Below, in pieces: positions 27,217 to 35,612 of a stretch of 63,507 nucleotides of DNA. The position numbers were made by a program, and so were the translations under genes. The stretch's first letter is position 1; every line of letters begins with the position of its first letter. Origin of the DNA: CAZADS01 sp964483985 (GTDB taxonomy: Bacteria > Pseudomonadota > Alphaproteobacteria > Thalassobaculales > Thalassobaculaceae); assembly GCA_964483985.1 (NCBI GenBank), contig CAZADS010000104.1, forward strand, positions 1 to 63,507, written 5' to 3'. The notes beneath the pieces were generated by a model that saw only the letters and a program-made list of their open reading frames with translations, searched no databases and had not been told where the DNA came from.

Positions 27217-28116
27217 TTAAGCTTTGGAAACTTCCTTCTCGCCTTGTTGTAACGCAAAAATAGAGCTATATCCCCCCGACCAATCTGGAGGCAATTGGCA
27301 AGGCCTAGCGTCGATGTGCGCAAACCTGGCTGGTTGACCGTAAACAACACGCCCAGAATTCACAGTCCCTAGCGGATTATAAGTGTAGGCGAATGAGTCA
27401 GCTGCGGAAAACACGTTCAATAACAATGGCCTACCCTCCACTGAATGATTAGGTTCTGAGCCGTGAATCGTGCGGCAATTATGTATCGTCACAGAACCAG
27501 CTGGTCCTTTTAGGTATTGGACCGTCTTTAAGTCAATTTCGGTTAAATCTTCGTCGCTTAAATTTCCAGTCCATTCACCTTTTTTATTATAAAGGTCAAA
27601 AAGTTTTCCTTCGTGGCTTTCCGGAATCACCCCGAGCGGTCCCTGATCAGGGCCCACACTATCCAGATATAAACCGATCGTTAAAGGTGTATAGTTAGTA
27701 TGGGGCCAGTATTGGATATCTTGATGCCACTTAACTTCTTCGCCACCTTTAGACCATTTAAAATTTAGCTTTGAATGGTGAAACTTTACGTTCCCGCCAA
27801 CAAGGTCGGCAGCAATCTTAGTTATAACCGAATTGCTTGCGAACTCCCAATACTCGGAAGCGTAGGCATCCGGAGCCGACAACCGCCTTAACCGTGGGGC
27901 ATCGCTTGAATGCCCAATCTCTAAATCAAAAACCGAATCAGACTCACGAATATTCCTGCTTTTCTCTACCGCAGCCTGAGTTATCCGTTTTAATTTATTT
28001 ACCGTACATTCAGGTACAATACTCTCAACCAGCAAATAACCATTTTCAAAATAGAATTCTCTTTGATCAGCAGTCAAAATTTCTGGTGGATATTTGCGAA
28101 TTTCTTCCGGGGTCAT
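27217..28116 (-). CDS. phytanoyl-CoA dioxygenase (PhyH) family protein, downstream member
   Basis: This Fe(II)/2-oxoglutarate dioxygenase of the PhyH family would hydroxylate an unknown substrate. Iron ligands His131 and Asp133 (Trp-His-Gln-Asp) and distal His218 (Thr-Ile-His-Gly-Ser), followed by the 2-oxoglutarate arginine at 229, are all present, so the site looks functional. The length of 299 is usual. Its ATG overlaps the stop of the upstream PhyH gene (ATGA, 28113-28116), so the two are translationally coupled. An inverted repeat at 27208-27224 overlaps its stop codon, but it is not followed by T residues and I do not call it a terminator. Candidate substrates include acyl-CoAs, betaines, ectoine-like compounds and phosphonates. 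Confidence 0.87.
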   Translation of the reverse strand: MTPEEIRKYPPEILTADQREFYFENGYLLVESIVPECTVNKLKRITQAAVEKSRNIRESDSVFDLEIGHSSDAPRLRRLSAPDAYASEYWEFASNSVITKIAADLVGGNVKFHHSKLNFKWSKGGEEVKWHQDIQYWPHTNYTPLTIGLYLDSVGPDQGPLGVIPESHEGKLFDLYNKKGEWTGNLSDEDLTEIDLKTVQYLKGPAGSVTIHNCRTIHGSEPNHSVEGRPLLLNVFSAADSFAYTYNPLGTVNSGRVVYGQPARFAHIDARPCQLPPDWSGGYSSIFALQQGEKEVSKA

Positions 28117-28928
28117 TTCTGTTTCCTTATTTCGCTATTTCCCTGCAACCCTCGGTACGTTCCTAAAATCGTGTTGGGGTTGGCTATCCCACGCAGCAAT
28201 GGAGTTGCGTTTGACAATAGATGTCGTTTCAAGAATCCTGGATCCGGCGCCTTAGCATCCATGAAGTGCATCGCCAACCCTCGGCGAGGTTCACTGGTCT
28301 TGTTCTTTAATGATCTATGTGGCATCAAGCAATGATGGATTGAAAACCCTCCCGGCGGTACTGGCGCTGCCACAGCGGTTTTTTCGTCCAAGTCATCTAT
28401 AGCAAAATAGAAACCCTTTTTGTCATTAGAATTCCATAATTGCCTATGATTATGAAGAACATGGTGTTTTCCCTGTAAATACCACATACAACCGTTCTCT
28501 ATAGTCGCCTCGTCTAGCGCCATCCAAACACTAATTGTTCTATTACCTTCAACTTCGAAATACTTATTATCCTGATGCCATTCTATAGCTCCCCCAGAAA
28601 GAGGTGGTTTGTAAAGCCCTTGGTAGTGAACCAAGCGTATATCTGGGCCTATCAAATCTTCCACCATATCCAAGAGCCGCGTGTCATTGATTAACATCCT
28701 AAAGATTGGATGCTGAAGGTGGGCAGTTCGAATTTGAAACACCTGGAAGTCTTCGTCTTTATCGCCGCCCGATTGAACATTTTCCAAGGCCCCTTCTGAA
28801 CGAAGTCGCCCCAAGGTCTGCATATAGCAATCGCGAATATGACCCAGTTCCGCTTCATTTAAAAAGCCTGCCGTAACTAGAAAGCCTTGCTCGTTAAATT
28901 GGCTAAGCTGCTGACCTGTCAACCGCAT
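28113..28928 (-). CDS. phytanoyl-CoA dioxygenase (PhyH) family protein, upstream member
   Basis: This second Fe(II)/2-oxoglutarate dioxygenase of the PhyH family has iron ligands His118 and Asp120 in Trp-His-Gln-Asp-Asn, distal histidine at about 204 in Pro-His-Arg-Ser and an arginine near 216. The frame opens at 28961, but the ATG at 28928 has GGAG six bases upstream and starts directly with the family's N-terminal helix, so I use it (271 residues). It is the promoter-proximal gene of the overlapping pair. The two proteins share only the iron-site pattern by eye, so they are not a recent duplication and may act on successive steps. Confidence 0.87.
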   Translation of the reverse strand: MRLTGQQLSQFNEQGFLVTAGFLNEAELGHIRDCYMQTLGRLRSEGALENVQSGGDKDEDFQVFQIRTAHLQHPIFRMLINDTRLLDMVEDLIGPDIRLVHYQGLYKPPLSGGAIEWHQDNKYFEVEGNRTISVWMALDEATIENGCMWYLQGKHHVLHNHRQLWNSNDKKGFYFAIDDLDEKTAVAAPVPPGGFSIHHCLMPHRSLKNKTSEPRRGLAMHFMDAKAPDPGFLKRHLLSNATPLLRGIANPNTILGTYRGLQGNSEIRKQK

Positions 28929-29370
28929 GACCCACTCCAGGTTCCGAAACAAACAATTCAATAAAAATACAGATGATAAACAAATCGAGCAACCGAGATA
29001 ATTGATTAAATTTCAACGTATGGGAAAATTATCCCCGTAATAGTGGGTCAAAAGAAATAAACTTTTCAATGCCTATTTCTAGGATTTTTCATTTTGTTAT
29101 TACCAGTCTTTCAAACCTTAACCTGCCCTTCATTGAAGGGTGGCATGAAAGCAATCCGAACCTGTTGGTAAAACAAACCCAAACCACTATCAGACGGAGA
29201 TATGGCAATAGCCACTGGGATAGATACGGGCGCTTTTTCGACGTTTATTCTTTCCGCTATTTAATTTCTCGCGCCCATCACGAATTTTGTCGCAATTGAT
29301 ACACAAGAAAAGAATCGAATATAATCATCATATTCTAAATTTTACCTAGAAAAGCACCGCCTTTTGGCAA
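28929..29370. other. 442-base stretch without a supported gene
   Basis: This AT-rich spacer lies between the promoter side of the PhyH pair and the end of pheT. A 76-codon plus-strand frame at 29069-29299 exists, but it has no recognisable motif, no convincing ribosome site and unusual composition, so I do not call it. The stretch must hold the promoter for the PhyH pair near its left end. I see no tRNA or clear terminator. Confidence 0.5.
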
Positions 29371-31770
29371 TTAACTCCTTAAAGTGCCTCCGGCATGTTT
29401 TTCTACATGAGCAAGAATTTTTCTAGAAACCTTTTCCAAGTCATGGTCTGTTAGTGTTCTTGCTTTTGGTTGTATAGTTACAGATATAGCCAATGATTTT
29501 TTTCCATCAGGCAATCCTGTTCCAATATATTCATCAAAAAGATGCACTCCCGTTATTAAATCGCGATCCGATGACTGAGCTGCTCTAATCAACTTTTGAG
29601 CTGGAACATCCGAATCGACAATGAAAGAAAAATCTCTAGTCACAGGCTGCAAAGTTTCTAGTTTCAACAAAGACCTAGTTGGTCCCCTTGACCTCGAACG
29701 CGGGATCTTCACGATAAACACTTCAAAAGCTGCGATAGGACCATCAACATCCATCTGGCGAAGTACTTTAGGATGAATTTCGCCAAAATATGCCAAAGTG
29801 CTACGTCCCAAGATCAGTGACCCCGAGCGACCGGGATGATACCAACTTGGAATTTCGGTCGAAACCTGAAGACTTCCAACTGGTACACCCAAAGTGTCTA
29901 ACAAAGCCAAAGCATCAGCTTTAACGTCAAAAACATCCACTGGACGCGAGGTCTTTGCCCAGTTGCGCCGCGCCGTTTTTCCAGAACGAATACCGGCTGC
30001 CACGGTTTCTTGTCCCTCGGGCGAAGTATTCAAATATTGCGGCCCAACTTCATACATGCCTAAATCGCTATTTCCCATATTCGCATTCCGGCCAACCGCA
30101 GATATCAAATTAGGTAGGATCGACGGACGCATCACGTCTAAGTCGGCACTTATAGGATTTAGTAAAGTCAACTCATCATCTCCACCACCAAATAAAGGTG
30201 CGTGTTTGGACGATAAAAAAGAAAAAGTAACAACTTCAAACATTTGGCGAGCTGCCAGCACCCGCCTACTCATTCGTTCTCGGACTTGCATAAAATTAAG
30301 AGCGGGCGAAGGGACGACTTCTTTAAGCTTCATCGAGCTAACCGGAATAAAATCGTAACCCCAAACTCTAACAACTTCTTCTACTAAATCGGCTTCGCCT
30401 ACTATATCTCCTCTCCATGATGGCACTTGGCATTCAATGAATTCTCCCGATCCAGACACTCTAAAACCCAGTTTTTTAAGAATTCTCACCGCCTCGATTT
30501 CTGGGATTTTAACACCTGTCAATCCTTTAATTCGGCTGTATCTCAGTATGAAAACACGTTTCCAGTCTGGTTCGCTCCCATGAATAACAAGTTCGCTAAC
30601 TTCCCCACCGCAAATCTGCAGTATCAAACGCGTTGCTAAAGTAGAACCCCAAAAAGGAGAGGTAGGGTCCAACCCGCGCTCGAAACGATATCTTGCATCA
30701 GACAAAATATTTAGTTTGCGACCGGTAGCAGCTATACTAATAGGATCAAATTTTGCCGCTTCCAAAAACATGTTAGTGGTTCCGTTGCTGCAGCCAGTGC
30801 GTTCACCTCCCATAATACCCGCTAAATCGTCGACTCCATTGTTATCGCCGATAACCATCATATGTTCATCGAAGGCATATTCTTTCCCATCTAATGCCAA
30901 ATACTTTTCTTGGTTCTTGGCCAAACGGATGAAAATATCCCCTTCTACCTTGTCCGCATCGTAAGCATGGAGCGGTCGCCCAATGTCCATCATCACAAAA
31001 TTGGTGATATCAACCAACGCAGAAATCGGCCTTAATCCAATGGCAGTCAGTCGGTCTTTAAGCCACTGGGGGCTTGGTCCGTTCTTTACATTTCGAAAAT
31101 AACGACCGACTACCAATGGAGCTAAGTGAACCTGATTTTCGGGTAATGAAACATTCCATCGGATCGGGCTTTTGAAAGTTCCCTCAATTTCCGACGTATT
31201 TATAGCTTTAAGAGTACCAAGACCCGCGGCAGCCAAATCCCTAGCAATTCCTCGTACCCCCAAACAATCAGCTCTATCGGGGGTAATTGCTATTTCTATC
31301 ACAGGGTCATCCAAGCCGGAAATTTCAGCAAATAATGCACCCGTCGGCGCATCATTTGAAAGTTCGATTATGCCGTCATGCTCTTCCGATAATCCCATTT
31401 CGCGTTCAGAACATAGCATACCATTGGATTCTTGGCCGCGAATTAGACCTTTTTTCAGATCGATTCCTGTACCTGGTATATACACACCTACTGGAGCGAA
31501 AACACTTTTCATGCCAGTTCTAGCATTTGGGGCACCGCATACTACCTGAACTTGGTCGCTACCAGTGTCCACAATGCAAACCTGAAGTCGATCAGCATCT
31601 GGATGTGGTCTGGCTTCTATTACATTACCTACTACAAAATGCCTTAGCTCTTTAGCGCGATCCTGAATTTTTTCTACCTCAAGACCCAGCATGGGAAGTC
31701 GTTCACAAATTTCTCGCAACGATGCCTTAGTTTCCAAATGTTGCTTCAGCCAAGCCAAAGTAAATTTCAC
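29371..31770 (-). CDS. pheT: phenylalanine-tRNA ligase beta subunit
   Basis: This is the large subunit of cytoplasmic alpha2beta2 phenylalanyl-tRNA synthetase. It carries tRNA-binding, editing and anticodon-binding domains. The N terminus shows the Val-Lys-Phe-Thr-Leu-Ala-Trp-Leu start of the family, then the EMAP/tRNA-binding domain with Ala-Arg-Pro-His-Pro-Asp-Ala-Asp-Arg-Leu. Later come the B3/B5 regions, and the C-terminal ferredoxin-like anticodon domain with Pro-Val-Thr-Arg-Asp-Phe-Ser-Phe. The frame is open to 31833, but the correct start is the GTG at 31770. It overlaps the pheS stop as GTGA and gives 799 residues, the normal size. Overlap with pheS makes equimolar synthesis likely. 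Confidence 0.95.
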   Translation of the reverse strand: MKFTLAWLKQHLETKASLREICERLPMLGLEVEKIQDRAKELRHFVVGNVIEARPHPDADRLQVCIVDTGSDQVQVVCGAPNARTGMKSVFAPVGVYIPGTGIDLKKGLIRGQESNGMLCSEREMGLSEEHDGIIELSNDAPTGALFAEISGLDDPVIEIAITPDRADCLGVRGIARDLAAAGLGTLKAINTSEIEGTFKSPIRWNVSLPENQVHLAPLVVGRYFRNVKNGPSPQWLKDRLTAIGLRPISALVDITNFVMMDIGRPLHAYDADKVEGDIFIRLAKNQEKYLALDGKEYAFDEHMMVIGDNNGVDDLAGIMGGERTGCSNGTTNMFLEAAKFDPISIAATGRKLNILSDARYRFERGLDPTSPFWGSTLATRLILQICGGEVSELVIHGSEPDWKRVFILRYSRIKGLTGVKIPEIEAVRILKKLGFRVSGSGEFIECQVPSWRGDIVGEADLVEEVVRVWGYDFIPVSSMKLKEVVPSPALNFMQVRERMSRRVLAARQMFEVVTFSFLSSKHAPLFGGGDDELTLLNPISADLDVMRPSILPNLISAVGRNANMGNSDLGMYEVGPQYLNTSPEGQETVAAGIRSGKTARRNWAKTSRPVDVFDVKADALALLDTLGVPVGSLQVSTEIPSWYHPGRSGSLILGRSTLAYFGEIHPKVLRQMDVDGPIAAFEVFIVKIPRSRSRGPTRSLLKLETLQPVTRDFSFIVDSDVPAQKLIRAAQSSDRDLITGVHLFDEYIGTGLPDGKKSLAISVTIQPKARTLTDHDLEKVSRKILAHVEKHAGGTLRS

Positions 31771-32852
31771 GGATTTATACCCCCAGCTATCGTTGGCACA
31801 TTTAGCGGTATAAAACCATAATGTTTCAACCATCGAATATCCGAATCATAGAACGGTCGCAAATCAGGAATCCCATATTTCAGCATCGCAATTCTTTCGA
31901 TTCCCATACCAAAGGCGAACCCTTGATATTGTTCTGGATCAATCCCACACCCATGCAGAACTCGAGGGTGAACCATCCCCGAGCCTAGAATCTCCAACCA
32001 ATCCTCACCTTTTCCTATCCGTAATTCTCCGTCAGTTCTCATGCACCCTATATCCACTTCCGCGGAGGGTTCCGTAAATGGAAAATAACTAGGGCGAAAC
32101 CGAACAGGCAAATCGTCTATGCCAAAAAACGCTCGGCAAAAATCGATCAGACAGCCCTTAAGATGGCCCATATGTGTCGCCTTATCGATCACCAAACCTT
32201 CAACCTGGTGAAACATTGGAGAATGCGTGGCATCATGATCAGAACGGAAAGTACGTCCTGGCACAATAATTCTAATAGGCGGTGAAGTAACCTCCATGGT
32301 CCTAATTTGCACTGGTGATGTATGGGTGCGCAGAACTCGAGAACTTCCAGTGTCATCCGGTGGAAGATAAAAAGTGTCCTGTTCCTGTCTAGCTGGGTGT
32401 TCTGGTGGGATATTAAGAGCAGTAAAGTTATAGTAGTCAGTTTCTATATGCGGCCCTTCCGCTACCGAAAATCCCATCTCACAAAATATTGCTGTTAATT
32501 CGTCTATCGTTTGGGTTATGGGATGAATACAACCCGGATTCTCGGGCCGCACGGGTAATGTCACATCTATTCTTTCTTCAAGAAGACGATGATTCAACCG
32601 TTCGTCATCCATAGCCAGTTTTCGAGCGTCAAGAGCTTTGGAAATATCCGTTTTAATTTGATTTAGCACCTGCCCAGTTTCTCGTCTTTTTTCAGGGTCT
32701 AAACCACCAAGTTTCTTCATTAATTCTGTAACACGCCCTTTTCGTCCTAAAGCCGCCACACGAATATCTTCTAACGCCTCAAGCTCGGAAACTTGTTCAA
32801 TGGACTCCATCAGTTCTTTTTTTAGTTGTTCCAGATTCTCCATATCTGCCAC
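31767..32852 (-). CDS. pheS: phenylalanine-tRNA ligase alpha subunit
   Basis: This is the catalytic subunit of phenylalanyl-tRNA synthetase. An N-terminal coiled-coil arm is followed by the class II catalytic core. The class II motifs are visible: motif 2 around Pro-Gly-Arg-Thr-Phe-Arg-Ser-Asp...Phe-His-Gln-Val-Glu-Gly, and motif 3 Gly-Phe-Ala-Phe-Gly-Met-Gly-Ile-Glu-Arg near the C terminus. The length of 361 is typical. The frame starts with GTG at 32852; an ATG three codons later is the alternative. It lies 120 bases downstream of rplT and overlaps pheT by four bases, in the conserved ribosomal-protein/PheRS order. Confidence 0.95.
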   Translation of the reverse strand: MADMENLEQLKKELMESIEQVSELEALEDIRVAALGRKGRVTELMKKLGGLDPEKRRETGQVLNQIKTDISKALDARKLAMDDERLNHRLLEERIDVTLPVRPENPGCIHPITQTIDELTAIFCEMGFSVAEGPHIETDYYNFTALNIPPEHPARQEQDTFYLPPDDTGSSRVLRTHTSPVQIRTMEVTSPPIRIIVPGRTFRSDHDATHSPMFHQVEGLVIDKATHMGHLKGCLIDFCRAFFGIDDLPVRFRPSYFPFTEPSAEVDIGCMRTDGELRIGKGEDWLEILGSGMVHPRVLHGCGIDPEQYQGFAFGMGIERIAMLKYGIPDLRPFYDSDIRWLKHYGFIPLNVPTIAGGINP

Positions 32853-32972
32853 TTTTTAATCCGCAAACCTGATTCTGAGTACAACCCGATTCAGTGTAAA
32901 AGGTCGAGTCAACTAACAAACCACTATTCAAATTACCGCATTTAGGTGCTTGGTTAAATGGTTTGAGTAAAA

Positions 32973-33338
32973 TTAGCCCGGTTGGGCGAGCGCGGCCTGT
33001 GCTTGTTCAACCAAACCCTTAAATGACGCAGGCTCACTGATAGCAAGGTCTGATAGGATTTTTCTATCTAAATCAATGCCTGCCTTTTTCAACCCATTCA
33101 TAAATTGAGAATAAGTGAGACCGTGCTCTCGCGCGCCAGCATTGATGCGCTGTATCCACAATCCTCGAAAAGTGCGTTTTCTTACTTTGCGATCTCGATA
33201 AGCATACTGACCCGCCTTTTCTACTGCTTGAACCGCAACCCTAAACACATTTTTGCGGCGACCGTAATAACCTTTAGCCTTATCCGTCACTTTTTTATGA
33301 CGGGCATGAGCCGTGGTACCTCGTTTCACCCGTGCCAT
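32973..33338 (-). CDS. rplT: 50S ribosomal protein L20
   Basis: This is 50S subunit protein L20 (bL20), needed for early assembly and bound to 23S rRNA. The basic N-terminal extension (Met-Ala-Arg-Val-Lys-Arg-Gly) and the segment Ala-Arg-His-Lys-Lys...Lys-Gly-Tyr-Tyr-Gly-Arg-Arg-Lys-Asn-Val-Phe are diagnostic, as is Leu-Trp-Ile-Gln-Arg-Ile-Asn-Ala. At 121 residues it has the usual size. It lies ten bases after rpmI. L20 represses the rpmI-rplT operon in some bacteria; a candidate leader structure lies upstream of rpmI. Confidence 0.97.
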   Translation of the reverse strand: MARVKRGTTAHARHKKVTDKAKGYYGRRKNVFRVAVQAVEKAGQYAYRDRKVRKRTFRGLWIQRINAGAREHGLTYSQFMNGLKKAGIDLDRKILSDLAISEPASFKGLVEQAQAALAQPG

Positions 33339-33348
33339 TTGAAGCCCC

Positions 33349-33546
33349 CTATAAATACGGTAAAAATTTACGGACTATCTTAGCGTCCGGCGCAGACAGA
33401 ACTGTGGTGCCGCGAGAATTTCGAATCATATCTTTTGGGCGTTTACGCATACCGTGGCGTTTATAGGCTTGATTATGGAGGATTTTACCCGTCCCTGTAG
33501 CACGAAAACGCTTTTTTGCACCGCTTTTAGACTTTAGCTTGGGCAT
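33349..33546 (-). CDS. rpmI: 50S ribosomal protein L35
   Basis: This is 50S subunit protein L35 (bL35), a small, very basic protein of 65 residues. The start Met-Pro-Lys-Leu-Lys-Ser-Lys-Ser-Gly-Ala-Lys-Lys-Arg-Phe and the later Asn-Gln-Ala-Tyr-Lys-Arg-His are family hallmarks. The frame opens four codons earlier, but the ATG at 33546 has GGAG six bases upstream and gives the conserved N terminus. It heads the rpmI-rplT-pheS-pheT series. The usual upstream partner infC is absent here; the next gene upstream is an unrelated metallo-hydrolase. Confidence 0.96.
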   Translation of the reverse strand: MPKLKSKSGAKKRFRATGTGKILHNQAYKRHGMRKRPKDMIRNSRGTTVLSAPDAKIVRKFLPYL

Positions 33547-33603
33547 TTTCTTCTCCACTCATTTTAATTAACCTCGAACAACATTGATTCCAAGGCTTAG
33601 CTC

Positions 33604-33638
33604 TACCGGTACGGCATGCCCTCAAGCCGCAGACGGTA
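33604..33638 (-). promoter_or_regulatory. candidate leader stem-loop upstream of rpmI-rplT
   Basis: On the minus strand, about 60 bases before the rpmI start, two nested pairings can form. TACCG/CGGTA pairs 33634-33638 with 33604-33608, and CGGC/GCCG pairs 33626-33629 with 33612-33615 inside it. The location suits an untranslated leader, perhaps an L20 binding site that controls rpmI-rplT, since L20 autoregulation is known in other bacteria. There is no T-run after it, so it is not a simple terminator. Confidence 0.35.
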
Positions 33639-33755
33639 TAAATTTTCAAAAGAACTGGCAGCGGTTTATAACCACAGGACGCTATCAAATCAAGCTTCGA
33701 CTTTGAATTAAAAAGAGACACACTTTTTTAACTTAACCATCGATCCGTTTCAAAC

Positions 33756-34568
33756 TCATTCTACTGGCGGAACATCCAATCTCGCGACCACACCTTCTAA
33801 TGCTTTTGAAGGCGCCGGATAATATTTCATTACCAAAGGATCATGACCCGGAATAATATGATCGGCAGAATCGGCTAACATCTCCATCGTAGTATATCCG
33901 TTCATCATATCTCCTAGATTATAGACAATAACAAACGGATTCCGTTCCCGGATATTTTCATAAAAATGAGCACAATCAGAAGCAACTATCACCCAGCCAC
34001 GCTGGGTCCACACACGGACGCACATCAAGCCAGCCGAATGCCCGCCGATTTTATGAACTGATAAACCAGGTAATAATTCTTCATCACCATCCACAAAATG
34101 AACTTGGTTTCCATATATCTTCCTAACCATTTCGCACACGTCGTCGGCTTCGAATGGTCTTTGAATCGCTGGAAAACACATGCATCTCCCAGTAGCATAA
34201 GACATTTCCGTATCTTGAAGGATGAACGTAGCATTAGGAAACTCAGAAATTCCGCCTGCATGGTCATAATGCATATGACTTATAATCACATTTTCGATTG
34301 AAGTTGCGTCGACTCCCATCATTGACAGTCCCTCAGCTGGCGTTCGAAGAAGAGGCGTGCCTCTTTTTTTTGAAGCTACGGCCCCAAATCCCGTATCTAC
34401 AACATAAGCTCTATTGTTGTTTTTTATTAACCAAATAAAATAATCCAATGGCATGGGAACATCGTGCTCGTCCATAAACAGCATATTGCCATTGCGTGTT
34501 CTATTTGCATTGTGCGCATACTTAATTGCGTATATCTCAAAAACTTCGCGTTCTTTAGACTTATTCAT
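33756..34568 (-). CDS. metallo-beta-lactamase-fold hydrolase, N-acyl homoserine lactonase family
   Basis: This zinc hydrolase of 270 residues has the lactonase-type motif His-Met-His-Tyr-Asp-His at about 109-114. A second histidine lies in Gly-Gly-His-Ser-Ala-Gly, and a final metal histidine in Pro-Gly-His-Asp-Pro near the C terminus. AiiA-like members open acyl-homoserine lactones, but many proteins in this family act on other lactones or esters. The ATG at 34568 has GGGAG eight bases upstream. It is divergent from an HIBADH-like gene across 88 bases. That suggests a shared promoter region and possibly a lactone-to-hydroxyacid-to-semialdehyde route. No luxI/luxR pair is present in the window, so quorum quenching is not supported by context. 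Confidence 0.85.
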   Translation of the reverse strand: MNKSKEREVFEIYAIKYAHNANRTRNGNMLFMDEHDVPMPLDYFIWLIKNNNRAYVVDTGFGAVASKKRGTPLLRTPAEGLSMMGVDATSIENVIISHMHYDHAGGISEFPNATFILQDTEMSYATGRCMCFPAIQRPFEADDVCEMVRKIYGNQVHFVDGDEELLPGLSVHKIGGHSAGLMCVRVWTQRGWVIVASDCAHFYENIRERNPFVIVYNLGDMMNGYTTMEMLADSADHIIPGHDPLVMKYYPAPSKALEGVVARLDVPPVE

Positions 34569-34656
34569 GGCATGCTCTCCCTAACTGGATGAGCCGCAAA
34601 TTAGACAAATCGGGTAGTACTAGACAAGTATAGCAACCGAAATTAGGAGACTAAGC

Positions 34657-35547
34657 ATGGCGGGTATCACAGTTGGGTTTATCGGAACTGGCGCAATGGG
34701 CGAACATATGTGCCGCAACATTGCACAAAAAAGTGACAATACTGTAATAGCCTTCGATCTAAGATGCGAACCGCTTGAGCGTCTAACTGCATATGGTGTT
34801 GAAAAGGCGGCAAGTGCCTCGGACCTTGCCGGCAGAGCCGACGTTGTTATACTTTCATTACCGGGCGGTCCAGAAGTAAGTGAAATTACTAATTCCACCC
34901 TGCTGCCGGCTGCCCGAAAAAGTTGGACAGTGATTGATATGTCTACCACTCCTGTTTCACTAACAAGAGAAATTGCGAAAAAGTTTGCGTCGAAAATGAC
35001 AAACTTTATAGATGCACCTGTAGCACGCACTCAACAGGCTGCAATAGAGGGAAACCTATCAATTATGGTGGGCGGTGACCAAGCAGTACTTGACCAATTT
35101 CGCAACCTATTCCTTTGTATGGGACCAGACGTAACACATTGCGGCGCCGTTGGATGTGGGCAGATATCAAAAATACTGAACAACATGGTGGTATTCCAAA
35201 ACGGCGTAGCCCTGGCTGAAGCTATTAGTATTGGCCGTTGTGCTGGAATGGAAGGTGAGCAATTGTTGGAAGTAATTAATAAAAGCTCTGGCAGCTCCTT
35301 TGTCGGAATGAACCATGGCTTAAAAGCTATGGTTCCTGGAATTTTTCCCTTGAAGCAGTTTCCAGCACGTTATGCCCTAAAAGATTTGTCTTACGCATTA
35401 CTCCTTGCTGAAGAGAATGGAATATCCGCGCCAGGAGCAGAGCTAGCTGGACAAATGTTAGAAAAAGCCATCAATATGGGGTATGGTGAAGAATATTGGC
35501 CAACCATTATCAATACCGTCATCGGCCCTAAAGACAAACCACAATAA
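34657..35547 (+). CDS. 3-hydroxyisobutyrate dehydrogenase-family oxidoreductase, variant substrate motif
   Basis: This beta-hydroxyacid dehydrogenase family member of 296 residues has Gly-Thr-Gly-Ala-Met-Gly at 10-15 and the catalytic lysine at 172 in Ile-Ser-Lys-Ile-Leu-Asn-Asn. The substrate loop, usually Asp-Ala-Pro-Val-Ser-Gly-Gly, reads Asp-Ala-Pro-Val-Ala-Arg-Thr at about 119-125. This should change how the carboxylate is held and points to a non-standard substrate. AGGAGA six bases before the ATG supports the start. It lies next to the divergent lactonase-like gene and 65 bases before the GT39 gene. Confidence 0.84.
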   Translation: MAGITVGFIGTGAMGEHMCRNIAQKSDNTVIAFDLRCEPLERLTAYGVEKAASASDLAGRADVVILSLPGGPEVSEITNSTLLPAARKSWTVIDMSTTPVSLTREIAKKFASKMTNFIDAPVARTQQAAIEGNLSIMVGGDQAVLDQFRNLFLCMGPDVTHCGAVGCGQISKILNNMVVFQNGVALAEAISIGRCAGMEGEQLLEVINKSSGSSFVGMNHGLKAMVPGIFPLKQFPARYALKDLSYALLLAEENGISAPGAELAGQMLEKAINMGYGEEYWPTIINTVIGPKDKPQ

Positions 35548-35612
35548 TACAGCGTTGTTGCGAACAGAATTCGGGATAGCAGAGCTGAGATGATTTAATC
35601 TTGGTTTTCAAA

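Noticed and set aside
27208..27224. Perfect 7-base inverted repeat with a 3-base loop (AAGCTTA/TAAGCTT) at the PhyH stop codon
   Set aside because: On neither strand is it followed by a T-run, so it does not meet the terminator pattern; AT-rich repeats of this length can occur by chance.
29069..29299. 76-codon plus-strand frame in the PhyH-pheT spacer
   Set aside because: No recognisable motif, no ribosome binding site, and its basic, Arg/His/Phe-rich composition looks like translated non-coding DNA.
33756..34568. Quorum-quenching lactonase assignment
   Set aside because: The metal motif fits the family, but no luxI/luxR genes are in the window and the family is broad, so I kept only the family name.
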